A stretch of 64,000 nt of DNA. Source: an uncultured Flavobacteriaceae bacterium (GTDB lineage Bacteria > Bacteroidota > Bacteroidia > Flavobacteriales > Flavobacteriaceae). The notes under the pieces were generated by a model that made no database searches, had not been told where the DNA came from, and worked only from the letters and a program-made list of their open reading frames with translations. Positions 54,293-62,512 of the stretch are shown piece by piece; position 1 is the first letter of the stretch, and each line of letters opens with the position of its first letter. The position numbers were made by a program, and so were the translations under genes. The DNA is taken from NCBI GenBank assembly GCA_947503005.1, contig CANNCA010000004.1, positions 270,324 through 334,323 of the forward strand, in the 5' to 3' direction.

Positions 54293-54327
54293 AAACCGCC
54301 TTGAAATAAAATTTCAAGGCGGTTTTT
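54291..54327. terminator. bidirectional terminator between paralog array and glnA
   Basis: AAAAACCGCCTTGAAA pairs with TTTCAAGGCGGTTTTT around a 5-base loop. A-tract and T-tract on both sides allow it to end the four-gene array and the convergent GSII gene. Confidence 0.92.
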
Positions 54328-54344
54328 TACAACAACTAATATAC

Positions 54345-55355
54345 TTATATTTTTGCGCTCTTCACAGTTTCAATGATTCTTCCAGCAATTTTGTATGGAT
54401 CCCCGTTCGAAGCTGGGCGACGATCTTCCAACCATCCTTTCCATCCTTTTTCTACTGTAATAATTGGAATACGAATAGAAGCTCCTCTGTCAGATACACC
54501 ATAACTAAAGTCTTTGATAGAGGCAGTTTCGTGAAGACCTGTCAATCGTTCATCATTATATGCCCCGTATACCGCAATATGCTCTTTGGTAACTGGTCTG
54601 AACGCTTCACATATTTTCTCGTATACTTCTTTTGAACCACAAGTTCTTAAAGTTGTATTCGAGAAGTTCGCATGCATACCAGAACCGTTCCAGTCCCCTT
54701 TTACAGGTTTTGGATGATATTCGATATAATACCCATGTTTTTCGGTCAACCTATCAAGCAAATATCTCGCAACCCAAATTTCATCTCCTGCTTTTTTGGC
54801 GCCTTTGGCAAAACATTGAAATTCCCATTGGCCTGGAGCAACTTCTTGGTTGATTCCTTCAAAATTCAAACCGGCCGCAATACAAAGATCCGCATGTTCT
54901 TCAACTAGATCTCTACCCCAAGTATATCGACCCCCAACGGAGCAATAGTACTTACCCTGTGGGCCTGGAAAACCTCCTCTAGGAAATCCTAGTGGCAAAT
55001 CGGTTCTGGTATCCATCAAGAAATATTCTTGTTCAAAACCAAACCAGAAGTCACCATCATCATCATCAATTTTAGCTCTTGCGTTAGAAGGATGAGGTGT
55101 ACCATCAGCACTTAAAACCTCAGACATTACCAACCAGCCGTTCTTTCTTGCAGGATCGGGAAATATAGCTACGGGTTTCAACAAACAATCAGAAGAACCC
55201 CCTGATGCTTGTTCAGTTGATGAGCCGTCAAAAGACCAAATAGGGCAGTCTTCTAACTTTCCACTAAAGTCGTTTTCAACTTTGGTTTTGCTTCTCATGT
55301 TCTGTGTTGGCTCATGTCCGTCAAGCCAGATATACTCTAATTTTGATTTACTCAT
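54345..55355 (-). CDS. glutamine synthetase, GSII (eukaryote-like) type
   Basis: A 336-residue enzyme making glutamine from glutamate, ammonia and ATP. The GSII signature LEYIWLDGHEPTQNMRSKTKV and the block CPIWSFDGSSTEQASGGSSDCLLKPVAIFPDP are at the N-terminus. Metal-binding FGFEQEYFLMD, ATP-binding PVKGDWNGSGMHANFSNTTLR and substrate-binding GVSDRGASIRIPI follow. The length matches GSII rather than GSI (about 470). It is divergent from a GSIII gene and shares a 203-bp control region. A likely -7 element (TATTTTTG on the minus strand) lies at 55394-55401. Confidence 0.96.
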   Translation of the reverse strand: MSKSKLEYIWLDGHEPTQNMRSKTKVENDFSGKLEDCPIWSFDGSSTEQASGGSSDCLLKPVAIFPDPARKNGWLVMSEVLSADGTPHPSNARAKIDDDDGDFWFGFEQEYFLMDTRTDLPLGFPRGGFPGPQGKYYCSVGGRYTWGRDLVEEHADLCIAAGLNFEGINQEVAPGQWEFQCFAKGAKKAGDEIWVARYLLDRLTEKHGYYIEYHPKPVKGDWNGSGMHANFSNTTLRTCGSKEVYEKICEAFRPVTKEHIAVYGAYNDERLTGLHETASIKDFSYGVSDRGASIRIPIITVEKGWKGWLEDRRPASNGDPYKIAGRIIETVKSAKI

Positions 55356-55558
55356 AATATTGGTCGTTAATTTCTAGAATTTTAAAAGACAGACAAAAAT
55401 ATGTTTTTTGGTGAATTATTATAATTAAAGAGGGGGTATTTTTATTAAAAGTTATTATTTTTCAGTATACCCCTATATTTTAGGGGGATAATTATGAATT
55501 ATTTAATAATTGATAGTAATTTTGGCAAAATATTGAATGGACATTAACAGAAAACCGC
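55356..55558. promoter_or_regulatory. shared GSII/GSIII control region with three G-tract motifs
   Basis: Divergent promoters are visible: TATTTTTG (minus, 55401-55394) for GSII and TAATTTTG (plus, 55517-55524) for GSIII, with weak -33 elements. Between them lie three related sites: AGGGGGTAT (55431-55439, plus), TAGGGGTAT (55475-55467, minus) and TAGGGGGATA (55481-55490, plus). The last two form a hairpin-like CCCCTA/TAGGGG pair. They are candidate binding sites for a nitrogen regulator. Confidence 0.55.
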
Positions 55559-57745
55559 ATGTCAAAAATAAGATTTGCCGCTATTGCCGAAAGTCATAAA
55601 AGAAATTCGGTTACCATCGAGGAAAAAGGAAGACGTTCCGAACTTTTCGGTAAGAACGTTTTCAACGCAGAAAGAAGATTACAATACCTCACCAAAGATG
55701 CATTGGAAAGTGTTGAAAGTGCTATTTTTTCAGGTTCAAAAATCGATAGAAAGATCGCGGATCAGGTAGCGGAGGCCATGAAAGGCTGGGCGATTAGTAT
55801 GGGAGTAACGCACTATACGCATTGGTTTCAACCATTAACCGGATCCACCGCAGAAAAGCACGACGCTTTTTTTGATTTGCTACTTGATGGTAGGGCACTT
55901 GAAAAGTTTGGAGGCGGACAATTGGTTCAGCAGGAACCAGATGCTTCGAGTTTTCCAAGTGGTGGTATTCGAAATACCTTTGAAGCACGTGGATACACCG
56001 CTTGGGATCCTACATCTCCTGCGTTCATCTATGGTACAACTCTATGTATTCCAACAATTTTTGTCTCATATACAGGTGAGGCTTTGGATAACAAAGCGCC
56101 CTTGCTACGGGCTCTTGGGGCGGTTGATGAAGCCGCCACCGCCGTAGCTAAATATTTTGATAAGAACGTTTCCAAGGTCAATGCAACCTTGGGCTGGGAG
56201 CAGGAATATTTTCTCGTAGACAAGGCACTTGCAGAGTCTCGACCTGATATTATTTTAACTGGTCGCACTCTGGTGGGTCATTCAGCAGCCAAGGGGCAAC
56301 AGCTGGACGATCATTACTTTGGTGTTATTCCTGCTAGGGTTTTGAGTTTTATGAGCGATTTGGAACAAGAATGTACTAAACTGGGTATTCCTGTAAAGAC
56401 ACGTCATAATGAAGTAGCACCAAACCAATTTGAATTGGCACCCGTATTTGAAGAAGCCAATTTAGCCGTGGATCACAATCTATTGCTCATGGACGTAATG
56501 GACAAAATGGCGAATAAACATAATTTCAAAGTGTTATTCCACGAAAAACCTTTTGCGGGTATCAACGGTTCGGGCAAACACAACAATTGGTCTTTGGCCA
56601 CTGATACGGGAGTTAACTTATTAAGCCCAGGTTCAACCCCGATGAAGAACTTACAGTTTTTGACCTTTTTCATTAATACGATCAAAGCTGTCGATGCGTA
56701 TGAGGAATTGCTACGGTCATCAATTGCTTCAGCGGGAAACGATCATCGTTTGGGGACCAATGAGGCACCGCCAGCAATTCTTTCGATATTTATTGGTACA
56801 CAATTAAGTCAGGTACTTGACGAACTGGAGGGGGTCTCAATGGGCAAACTGTCACCAGAAGAAAAGACGGAATTAAAGCTGAATGTGGTTGGTAAGATTC
56901 CTGAGATTTTATTGGATAATACGGATCGTAATCGCACTTCTCCCTTTGCTTTTACAGGTAACAAATTTGAAATGCGTGGGGTTGGTTCTCAGACCAATTG
57001 CGCAAAACCCATGACTGTTTTAAACACTATCGTCGCAAAGCAATTACAAGAATTCAAAAAGGAAGTCGACATTCTAATTGAAAAAAAGAACCTAAAGAAA
57101 GATGAGGCGATTTTCAACGTTCTAAGGGAATACATCAAAACCTCAAAACGAATTCGTTTTGATGGCGATGGTTATAGCGATGAATGGGAAAAAGAGGCAA
57201 GAAAAAGAAAACTGAGCAATAATAAGACCACGCCCCAGGCACTTCAAGTGCTTACCGCTGCAGAAAGCTTATCGCTTTTCAAATCCATGAATGTAATGAG
57301 TGAGGTTGAGGTCAAGGCCCGCCAAGAAGTGGAGCTTGGCTCGTACATTATGCATGTTCAAATTGAGGGTAGAGTGCTGAATGAACTGATGTACAATTTT
57401 ATAATTCCCTCGGCCATAAATTATCAAAATAAGCTCATTAAAAATGTGCTGGGTCTTAAGGAAATCTATGGGTCTAGCCATAAGCAGCTAGCCGCAAGCC
57501 AATTGGAAATCATTCAAAAAATATCGGAACATATTGAAATTATTAAAAGTAAAACAGATGCCATGATTCATGCAAGAAAGGATGCTAATGGATTAAAAGA
57601 CATCAATAAAAAAGCAACAGCTTACGAAAAAGATGTGAAATCGCATTTTGATGAGATTCGTTATTCCAGTGATAAGTTAGAACAATTGGTAGGTGATGAA
57701 GACTGGCCGTTGACAAAGTATCGCGAACTTTTATTTATTAAATGA
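55559..57745 (+). CDS. glnN: glutamine synthetase type III
   Basis: A 728-residue GSIII, the large hexameric or dodecameric type common in Bacteroidetes and cyanobacteria. Family marks: N-terminal LFGKNVFNAERRLQYLTKDA, GVTHYTHWFQPLTGSTAEKHDAF, the metal-binding LGWEQEYFLVD, HNEVAPNQFELAPVFEEAN, and FHEKPFAGINGSGKHNNWSL at the ATP site. The C-terminal ~200 residues form the GSIII-specific helical extension. It carries out the same reaction as the divergent GSII enzyme, so the cell has two isoenzymes, perhaps used at different nitrogen levels. Confidence 0.97.
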   Translation: MSKIRFAAIAESHKRNSVTIEEKGRRSELFGKNVFNAERRLQYLTKDALESVESAIFSGSKIDRKIADQVAEAMKGWAISMGVTHYTHWFQPLTGSTAEKHDAFFDLLLDGRALEKFGGGQLVQQEPDASSFPSGGIRNTFEARGYTAWDPTSPAFIYGTTLCIPTIFVSYTGEALDNKAPLLRALGAVDEAATAVAKYFDKNVSKVNATLGWEQEYFLVDKALAESRPDIILTGRTLVGHSAAKGQQLDDHYFGVIPARVLSFMSDLEQECTKLGIPVKTRHNEVAPNQFELAPVFEEANLAVDHNLLLMDVMDKMANKHNFKVLFHEKPFAGINGSGKHNNWSLATDTGVNLLSPGSTPMKNLQFLTFFINTIKAVDAYEELLRSSIASAGNDHRLGTNEAPPAILSIFIGTQLSQVLDELEGVSMGKLSPEEKTELKLNVVGKIPEILLDNTDRNRTSPFAFTGNKFEMRGVGSQTNCAKPMTVLNTIVAKQLQEFKKEVDILIEKKNLKKDEAIFNVLREYIKTSKRIRFDGDGYSDEWEKEARKRKLSNNKTTPQALQVLTAAESLSLFKSMNVMSEVEVKARQEVELGSYIMHVQIEGRVLNELMYNFIIPSAINYQNKLIKNVLGLKEIYGSSHKQLAASQLEIIQKISEHIEIIKSKTDAMIHARKDANGLKDINKKATAYEKDVKSHFDEIRYSSDKLEQLVGDEDWPLTKYRELLFIK

Positions 57746-57792
57746 GATGATATTTTTGTGAATCCACCTATTTTTGCTCTAAACCCTAAGTA

Positions 57793-58971
57793 ATGAGTTC
57801 ATCACACAGTGAAAGATATAACCTACGAGGTGTTTCAGCTTCAAAGGAAGACGTTCACAACGCTATTAAAAATATTGACAAAGGGTTATTCCCCAAGGCC
57901 TTTTGTAAGATCGTACCTGACTATCTGACCAATGATGATGATCATTGTTTAATCATGCATGCTGATGGGGCAGGAACTAAATCTTCCCTTGCTTACATGT
58001 ATTGGAAAGAAACGGGAGATGTTTCGGTTTGGAAAGGTATTGCGCAAGACGCGCTCATTATGAACATCGATGATTTGATTTGTGTCGGAGCAACGGACAA
58101 TATCATGCTATCCTCTACCATTGGGCGAAATAAGAACTTGATTCCCGGAGAGGTGATTTCTGCAATTATCAATGGTACTGAGCAACTGATTTCCGATTTG
58201 AAAAAACATGGCATTACGATACATTCTACAGGAGGAGAAACTGCCGATGTGGGTGATTTGGTCCGCACTATTATTGTGGATTCTACCGTAACTGCACGCA
58301 TGAAAAGAAGTGATGTTATCGATAATGCAAATATTAAGGCCGGCGATGTCATCGTGGGGCTTGCCTCTTTTGGCCAAGCCATCTATGAAAATGAATATAA
58401 TGGTGGCATGGGTAGTAACGGACTCACCTCTGCACGACATGATGTTTTTTCAAAATATTTGGCCGAGAAATATCCCGAAAGTTTTGATGCTTCCGTCCCC
58501 GAAGAATTAGTGTATTCCGGTAAAACCAAATTGACGGATGTAGTGGAAGATTCCCCATTGGATGCTGGCAAGTTGGTGCTTTCGCCGACTCGTACCTATG
58601 CGCCGATAGTCAAGAGAATTTTAGAAAAATACGATTCCGGATCCATCCACGGAATGGTGCATTGTAGTGGAGGCGCGCAAACCAAAATTCTTCATTTCAT
58701 CGACCAATTTCATATCATCAAAGACAACTTATTTCCCATTCCTCCTTTGTTTAGATTAATCCAAGAACAATCCGGTACCGATTGGAAAGAAATGTACCAG
58801 GTTTTTAACTGTGGTCATCGATTGGAATTTTATGTTGAGGAAGCCGTTGCGGAAGATTTGATAGCTATAGCGAGCAGTTTCAATGTAGAAGGTAGAATTA
58901 TAGGACGAGTAGAAGAGAATCCTTCTAAAAAATTGACAATTCAGAGCGAATTCGGAACATATCATTATTAA
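57793..58971 (+). CDS. purM: phosphoribosylformylglycinamidine cyclo-ligase (AIR synthase)
   Basis: A 392-residue purine biosynthesis enzyme forming aminoimidazole ribotide. It has the AIR synthase N-terminal segment (CLIMHADGAGTKSSLAYMYW, NIDDLICVGATDNIMLSSTIGRN, IHSTGGETADVGDLVRTIIVDSTV) and C-terminal segment (GDVIVGLASFGQA, GMVHCSGGAQTKILHF). The sequence is the diverged form of Bacteroidetes. It starts 47 bp after GSIII; glutamine supply for purine synthesis makes this pairing sensible, though co-transcription is not shown. Confidence 0.93.
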   Translation: MSSSHSERYNLRGVSASKEDVHNAIKNIDKGLFPKAFCKIVPDYLTNDDDHCLIMHADGAGTKSSLAYMYWKETGDVSVWKGIAQDALIMNIDDLICVGATDNIMLSSTIGRNKNLIPGEVISAIINGTEQLISDLKKHGITIHSTGGETADVGDLVRTIIVDSTVTARMKRSDVIDNANIKAGDVIVGLASFGQAIYENEYNGGMGSNGLTSARHDVFSKYLAEKYPESFDASVPEELVYSGKTKLTDVVEDSPLDAGKLVLSPTRTYAPIVKRILEKYDSGSIHGMVHCSGGAQTKILHFIDQFHIIKDNLFPIPPLFRLIQEQSGTDWKEMYQVFNCGHRLEFYVEEAVAEDLIAIASSFNVEGRIIGRVEENPSKKLTIQSEFGTYHY

Positions 58972-59028
58972 CCTAATATGGCATACGATTACCCTTAAAT
59001 CTGCGTTTTGTATAGTAAATATAATGCT

Positions 59029-59478
59029 ATGGAAAGAAAGCAGTTTTTAAGGAGCTTGGGGGCCGGTGCGGCCTTTGCTCTAACGTTCCCATGTCTTCAA
59101 GGGTGTTCAAACGATGATTCGGAAACCCCCGGAAATATTGTAGAAGAGCCTACTGGCGTGGATTTTACAATTGATTTGACTTCGTCAGAAGCTTCAAAAT
59201 TGCAAGACAACGGAGGCTTCATTCTTAAAAATTTGGTGGTTGTGGTAAAAAACCTTGAAGGAGAATTTGTTGCAGCCAGTCAAGTATGCAGTCATGAAGC
59301 CTACGATCAGGTGCGGTTTGTATCCAATGATGGAGGTATCTTCTATTGTGATGTGCATGGTTCTAGATTTGCACAAAATGGAACACCATTGAATCAAGTT
59401 GATGGCAATCCCGCGAAACAATTAAAAGTTTATAATACCGAGTTGACCGGAGATATGCTTCGTGTTTTCGAATCTTAG
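59029..59478 (+). CDS. Rieske [2Fe-2S] lipoprotein
   Basis: A 149-residue exported iron-sulfur protein. The leader MERKQFLRSLGAGAAFALTFPCLQGC ends in a possible lipobox followed by SNDDSE. Rieske ligands are intact: Cys87-Ser-His89 (VCSHEAYDQ) and Cys107-Asp-Val-His110 (YCDVHGSRF). It lacks the disulfide cysteines of the bc1-type Rieske, so it resembles ferredoxin-like arsenite oxidase or lipoprotein Rieske groups. The ATG at 59029 is used; an upstream in-frame TTG adds seven residues. It sits 17 bp before the thioredoxin-like gene and likely leads a five-gene redox operon. Confidence 0.88.
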   Translation: MERKQFLRSLGAGAAFALTFPCLQGCSNDDSETPGNIVEEPTGVDFTIDLTSSEASKLQDNGGFILKNLVVVVKNLEGEFVAASQVCSHEAYDQVRFVSNDGGIFYCDVHGSRFAQNGTPLNQVDGNPAKQLKVYNTELTGDMLRVFES

Positions 59479-59495
59479 TTTTCAAAATAAGCGAA

Positions 59496-59930
59496 TTGAA
59501 AAAAATAATTTCCCTCGTCCTATTTCTTTTTTCGGCCGTAGCGTTCTCCCAAAACTGGCAACCTACCTATGGTGAGGCCTTGGCCTGTGCAAAAGAGAAC
59601 AACAAGCCGATGATTCTTGTATTTTCAGGTTCAGATTGGTGTGCACCTTGCATAAAACTAGATAAATCAATTTGGCAATCCGAAGAATTTAAATCCTATG
59701 CCAAGGAAAATTACGTGTTGTATCGGGCTGATTTTCCAAGGAAAAAAAACAATCGATTATCCGAAGAAATAACCGCTCAGAACAATCAACTGGCTGAAAG
59801 GTTCAATGCAAAAGGTCATTTTCCTTTGGTGGTCGTATTGAACGAGAACGAAGAGGTATTGGGTACTACGGGATATAAAAAGATTACTCCAACTGCATAC
59901 ATTTCACTTTTAAACACCATGATAAAGTGA
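59496..59930 (+). CDS. exported thioredoxin-like protein
   Basis: A 144-residue protein with signal peptide MKKIISLVLFLFSAVAFSQ and a thioredoxin fold. The active-site pair is Cys49-Ala-Pro-Cys52 in SGSDWCAPCIKLDKSIW, and the cis-Pro region is GHFPLVVVL. It belongs to the DUF255/thioredoxin_7-like group that reduces or oxidises thiols in the periplasm. It starts with TTG, the only in-frame start placing the signal peptide at the N-terminus. It overlaps the ApbE gene start (GTGA overlap), showing coupled translation. Confidence 0.9.
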   Translation: MKKIISLVLFLFSAVAFSQNWQPTYGEALACAKENNKPMILVFSGSDWCAPCIKLDKSIWQSEEFKSYAKENYVLYRADFPRKKNNRLSEEITAQNNQLAERFNAKGHFPLVVVLNENEEVLGTTGYKKITPTAYISLLNTMIK

Positions 59931-60922
59931 AATTTTTCGTATCGGTATTATTCGGATTGCTTACTCTAACTGGCTTTTCTCAGGAGAGTAAATATGTTAC
60001 CGTAAAAAGAACGATGAAGTTAATGGGAAGTCGTTTTGATATCACGGTTCTTGCCATAGACGAAGAGTTGGGCTACATCAATATTGAAGAGGCTGCTGCA
60101 GAGATTACAAGAATCGAAAAAATGATTTCCGCTTGGGATGATGATTCGGAAACGGCATTGATCAATAGAAATGCGGGAATAAAACCAATAAAAGTAAGTC
60201 TTGAACTTTTCAAACTGATCGAACGTTCAAAGCAGATATCAGAACTGACCGATGGCGCTTTTGATATCTCTTATTCGTCCATGGACAAGATTTGGAAGTT
60301 CGATGGTACAATGAGAAAAATGCCAAGTGAAACTGAGATAAAGAATTCAGTCTCGAAAGTAGGATACCAAAAAATCATTTTGGATAGTGAAAACCAGACA
60401 GTGTTCTTGAAGCAAAGGGGTATGAAAATTTCCTTTGGAGCCATAGGAAAAGGGTATGCAGCAGATAAGGCCAAAGAGCTTTTGATATCAAAGCAAGTGG
60501 TCGGAGGTATCATTAATGCCGCTGGAGACCTTTCCACTTGGGGGACGGATGTTAGCGGTAAAAAATGGATTATCGGAATTGTGAATCCGTTGAGTAAGGA
60601 CAAAATAGTTTCTTGGCTACCCGTGGTGGAATCCTCTGTGGCTACTTCAGGTAATTATGAAAAGTATGTGACCTTTAAAGGAAAACGCTATTCTCATATT
60701 ATAGATCCTAGAACTGGGTATCCGACCTCTGGTATAACACAAGTCTCTATTTTTTCTAAAAGCGCCGAATTATGTGATGCCTTGGCGACTGCAGTTTTCA
60801 TTATGGGTAGGGATGCCGGACTTTCTCTCATTAATCAATTAGGGGGAACCGAAGTCATTTTGTTCGATAGTGATAACAAAGTTCATAAAAGTAGTGGCAT
60901 ATTGTTTGATCGAAATCCATAA
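59927..60922 (+). CDS. apbE: FAD:protein FMN transferase
   Basis: A 331-residue exported ApbE enzyme that links FMN covalently to Thr/Ser of target proteins outside the cytoplasm. Signal peptide to about residue 18 (MKFFVSVLFGLLTLTGFSQ). Motifs: MKLMGSRFDITVLA, DGAFDISYSSMDKIWKFDG, ISFGAIGKGYAADKA, NAAGDLSTWG and HIIDPRTGYPTSG. It starts with GTG, overlapping the previous stop by 4 bases. The presence of ApbE predicts a flavinylated partner; none of the classical NqrB/C or RnfG/D targets is here. The next gene, DUF4266, follows by 9 bp. Confidence 0.95.
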   Translation: MKFFVSVLFGLLTLTGFSQESKYVTVKRTMKLMGSRFDITVLAIDEELGYINIEEAAAEITRIEKMISAWDDDSETALINRNAGIKPIKVSLELFKLIERSKQISELTDGAFDISYSSMDKIWKFDGTMRKMPSETEIKNSVSKVGYQKIILDSENQTVFLKQRGMKISFGAIGKGYAADKAKELLISKQVVGGIINAAGDLSTWGTDVSGKKWIIGIVNPLSKDKIVSWLPVVESSVATSGNYEKYVTFKGKRYSHIIDPRTGYPTSGITQVSIFSKSAELCDALATAVFIMGRDAGLSLINQLGGTEVILFDSDNKVHKSSGILFDRNP

Positions 60923-60931
60923 CTTTAGAAG

Positions 60932-61141
60932 ATGAAGAAATTAGTAATCTTAGCTTTTCTTGCCTACTTCGCCACTTCCTGCGTAGCCGTAAAGGAATAT
61001 GAAAAAGTATACCTGAACGATGAAGAAATGCAGTTGTCGGCGAAAAGTATGGAACGTTTTGAGACCAATTTTCAGATTTATCGTGAGGCTTCGGCGGGTG
61101 CAAATGGTGGAAAGTCCGGCGGAGGTTGTGGATGTAATTAA
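60932..61141 (+). CDS. DUF4266 lipopeptide with C-terminal Cys-Gly-Cys
   Basis: A 69-residue lipoprotein (lipobox ATSC, Cys17) followed by VAVKEYEKVYLNDEEMQL. The tail is GANGGKSGGGCGCN, with Cys66 and Cys68 the only cysteines after the lipid anchor. This matches DUF4266, a family of very short lipoproteins with a Gly-rich tail ending GCGCN. The absence of an acidic export signal suggests it stays in the periplasm. The CGC pair could bind a metal or exchange disulfides with the neighbouring thioredoxin-like protein. DUF4266 genes commonly stand next to DUF3570 genes, as here. Function unknown. Confidence 0.9.
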   Translation: MKKLVILAFLAYFATSCVAVKEYEKVYLNDEEMQLSAKSMERFETNFQIYREASAGANGGKSGGGCGCN

Positions 61142-61159
61142 TTTTTTAGTTTGGTAAAG

Positions 61160-61190
61160 TTGTCATCTCGAGCGCAGTCGAGAGCTTGGG
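61160..61190. repeat. REP-like hairpin TCTCGA-N6-TCGAGA
   Basis: GTCATCTCGAGCGCAGTCGA and the following GAGC form a hairpin with stem TCTCGA/TCGAGA (61166-61183). I recall closely similar GTCATTTCGAGCGCAGTCGAG elements dispersed in many flavobacterial genomes. It lies between the DUF4266 and DUF3570 genes. Confidence 0.6.
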
Positions 61191-61219
61191 AACACAAAAT
61201 CAAAATTTTCTAGAAACTC

Positions 61220-62512
61220 TTGAAACCCTTCCATTTGAAAGTTTTAGCTCTTTTACTATTTTTTTTAGGCTGTCTTGTATCTTCTGGACAAGCTGACACT
61301 AGTTATAAAAAGCGAGTGTTGGAAGCAGCCGAGATTGAGCTCTTGTTCAGTTATTATGGCCAAGATGGTCAAAATGCGGCGGTCACCGGGGGAGAGGGAA
61401 CAGAAAAACTTACAGATGCCACATCAAGTATTGTGGTAAAAATACCTTTGAACGAAGATGATATATTGACGGTTGATGCCGGCATATCTGCGTACACCTC
61501 CGCTTCTTCGAGTAACGTGAATCCGCTAGATGGTGATGCGAATAGAAATGTAAGTCCGTTCAGTGCCTCCTCGGGTGCCTCTAGACAAGATGTGCTTACT
61601 TATTTTAACCCTTCGTATCAACATGCGTCTGACGATCGAAATTCTGTAGTGAATGTCAAGGCATACGTTTCGATGGAGTATGATTATTTTTCTTTGGGCT
61701 TCGGTGGAGGATATGCCCGTTTGTTCAACGAAAAAAATACAGAAATTTCCATAAATGCCCAAGTGTTTTTAGACAAATGGAACTCGCAATACCCGATAGA
61801 ACTTCGAGATGGTTTTTTTGATTCTCGCACAATGGGGACTGGTACTTACAATCCGAATTTCAATGCTTTTGAAAAGGAAACTAGAAATTCGTATTCCGTC
61901 TCTTTAGGGCTTTCACAAATTCTAAGTAAAAAGCTGCAAGGTTCTATTTTTATGGATGTTGTCTCACAAACGGGATTGTTAAGTACGCCTTTTCAAAGGG
62001 TTTATTTTTCGGATGCAACCGATTTTTTTATTGAAGATTTCCAACTCGCTGACGATGTGGAACGGCTTCCTGATAATCGTTTTAAATTACCTGTTGGTGG
62101 ACGCCTAAATTATTACGCCAGTGACCACATTGTACTTCGAAGTTATTATCGTTTCTATACTGATAACTGGGGAATTGCCTCACACACGGCAAACTTAGAA
62201 ATGCCTATTAAATTGACGGATAGTTTTACATTATATCCAACTTATCGCTATTATACGCAAACAGCAGCCGATTACTTTTATGCTAAAGAAAACGCTCTTT
62301 CTACCTTTGATTTTTACACTTCAGATTATGACTTATCAAAGTATACTGCCCATCAATACGGTGTGGGGGCTCGTTACAAAGATATTTTTGCAAAAGCCAG
62401 AGTATTTACTTTTGGTTTAAAGACCATCGACCTACGTTTTAATGTATATGACCGTAGTGATGGTCTGAATGCATTTATTATGACTTTGGGTACTACGTTT
62501 GTTGGGGATTAA
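61220..62512 (+). CDS. DUF3570 outer-membrane protein
   Basis: A 430-residue exported protein, probably a barrel, with signal peptide MKPFHLKVLALLLFFLGCLVSSGQA from a TTG start. Features: DAGISAYTSASSSN (86-99), SASSGASRQD (115-124), SFGGGYARLFNEKNTEISIN-like strands, and alternating aromatic/polar strands to the end (FIMTLGTTFVGD). DUF3570 proteins occur with DUF4266, ApbE and thioredoxin-like genes. The 78-bp gap from DUF4266 holds a REP-like hairpin, but co-transcription is still likely. The SGAS segment resembles the Ser/Thr-Gly-Ala-Ser/Thr core flavinylated by ApbE. Its end overlaps the convergent ABC gene by 20 bp. Confidence 0.9.
   Translation: MKPFHLKVLALLLFFLGCLVSSGQADTSYKKRVLEAAEIELLFSYYGQDGQNAAVTGGEGTEKLTDATSSIVVKIPLNEDDILTVDAGISAYTSASSSNVNPLDGDANRNVSPFSASSGASRQDVLTYFNPSYQHASDDRNSVVNVKAYVSMEYDYFSLGFGGGYARLFNEKNTEISINAQVFLDKWNSQYPIELRDGFFDSRTMGTGTYNPNFNAFEKETRNSYSVSLGLSQILSKKLQGSIFMDVVSQTGLLSTPFQRVYFSDATDFFIEDFQLADDVERLPDNRFKLPVGGRLNYYASDHIVLRSYYRFYTDNWGIASHTANLEMPIKLTDSFTLYPTYRYYTQTAADYFYAKENALSTFDFYTSDYDLSKYTAHQYGVGARYKDIFAKARVFTFGLKTIDLRFNVYDRSDGLNAFIMTLGTTFVGD

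Noticed and set aside
55431-55486. G-tracts as a G-quadruplex
   Set aside because: Only two G runs lie on the same strand and they are about 45 bases apart; an intramolecular quadruplex needs four.
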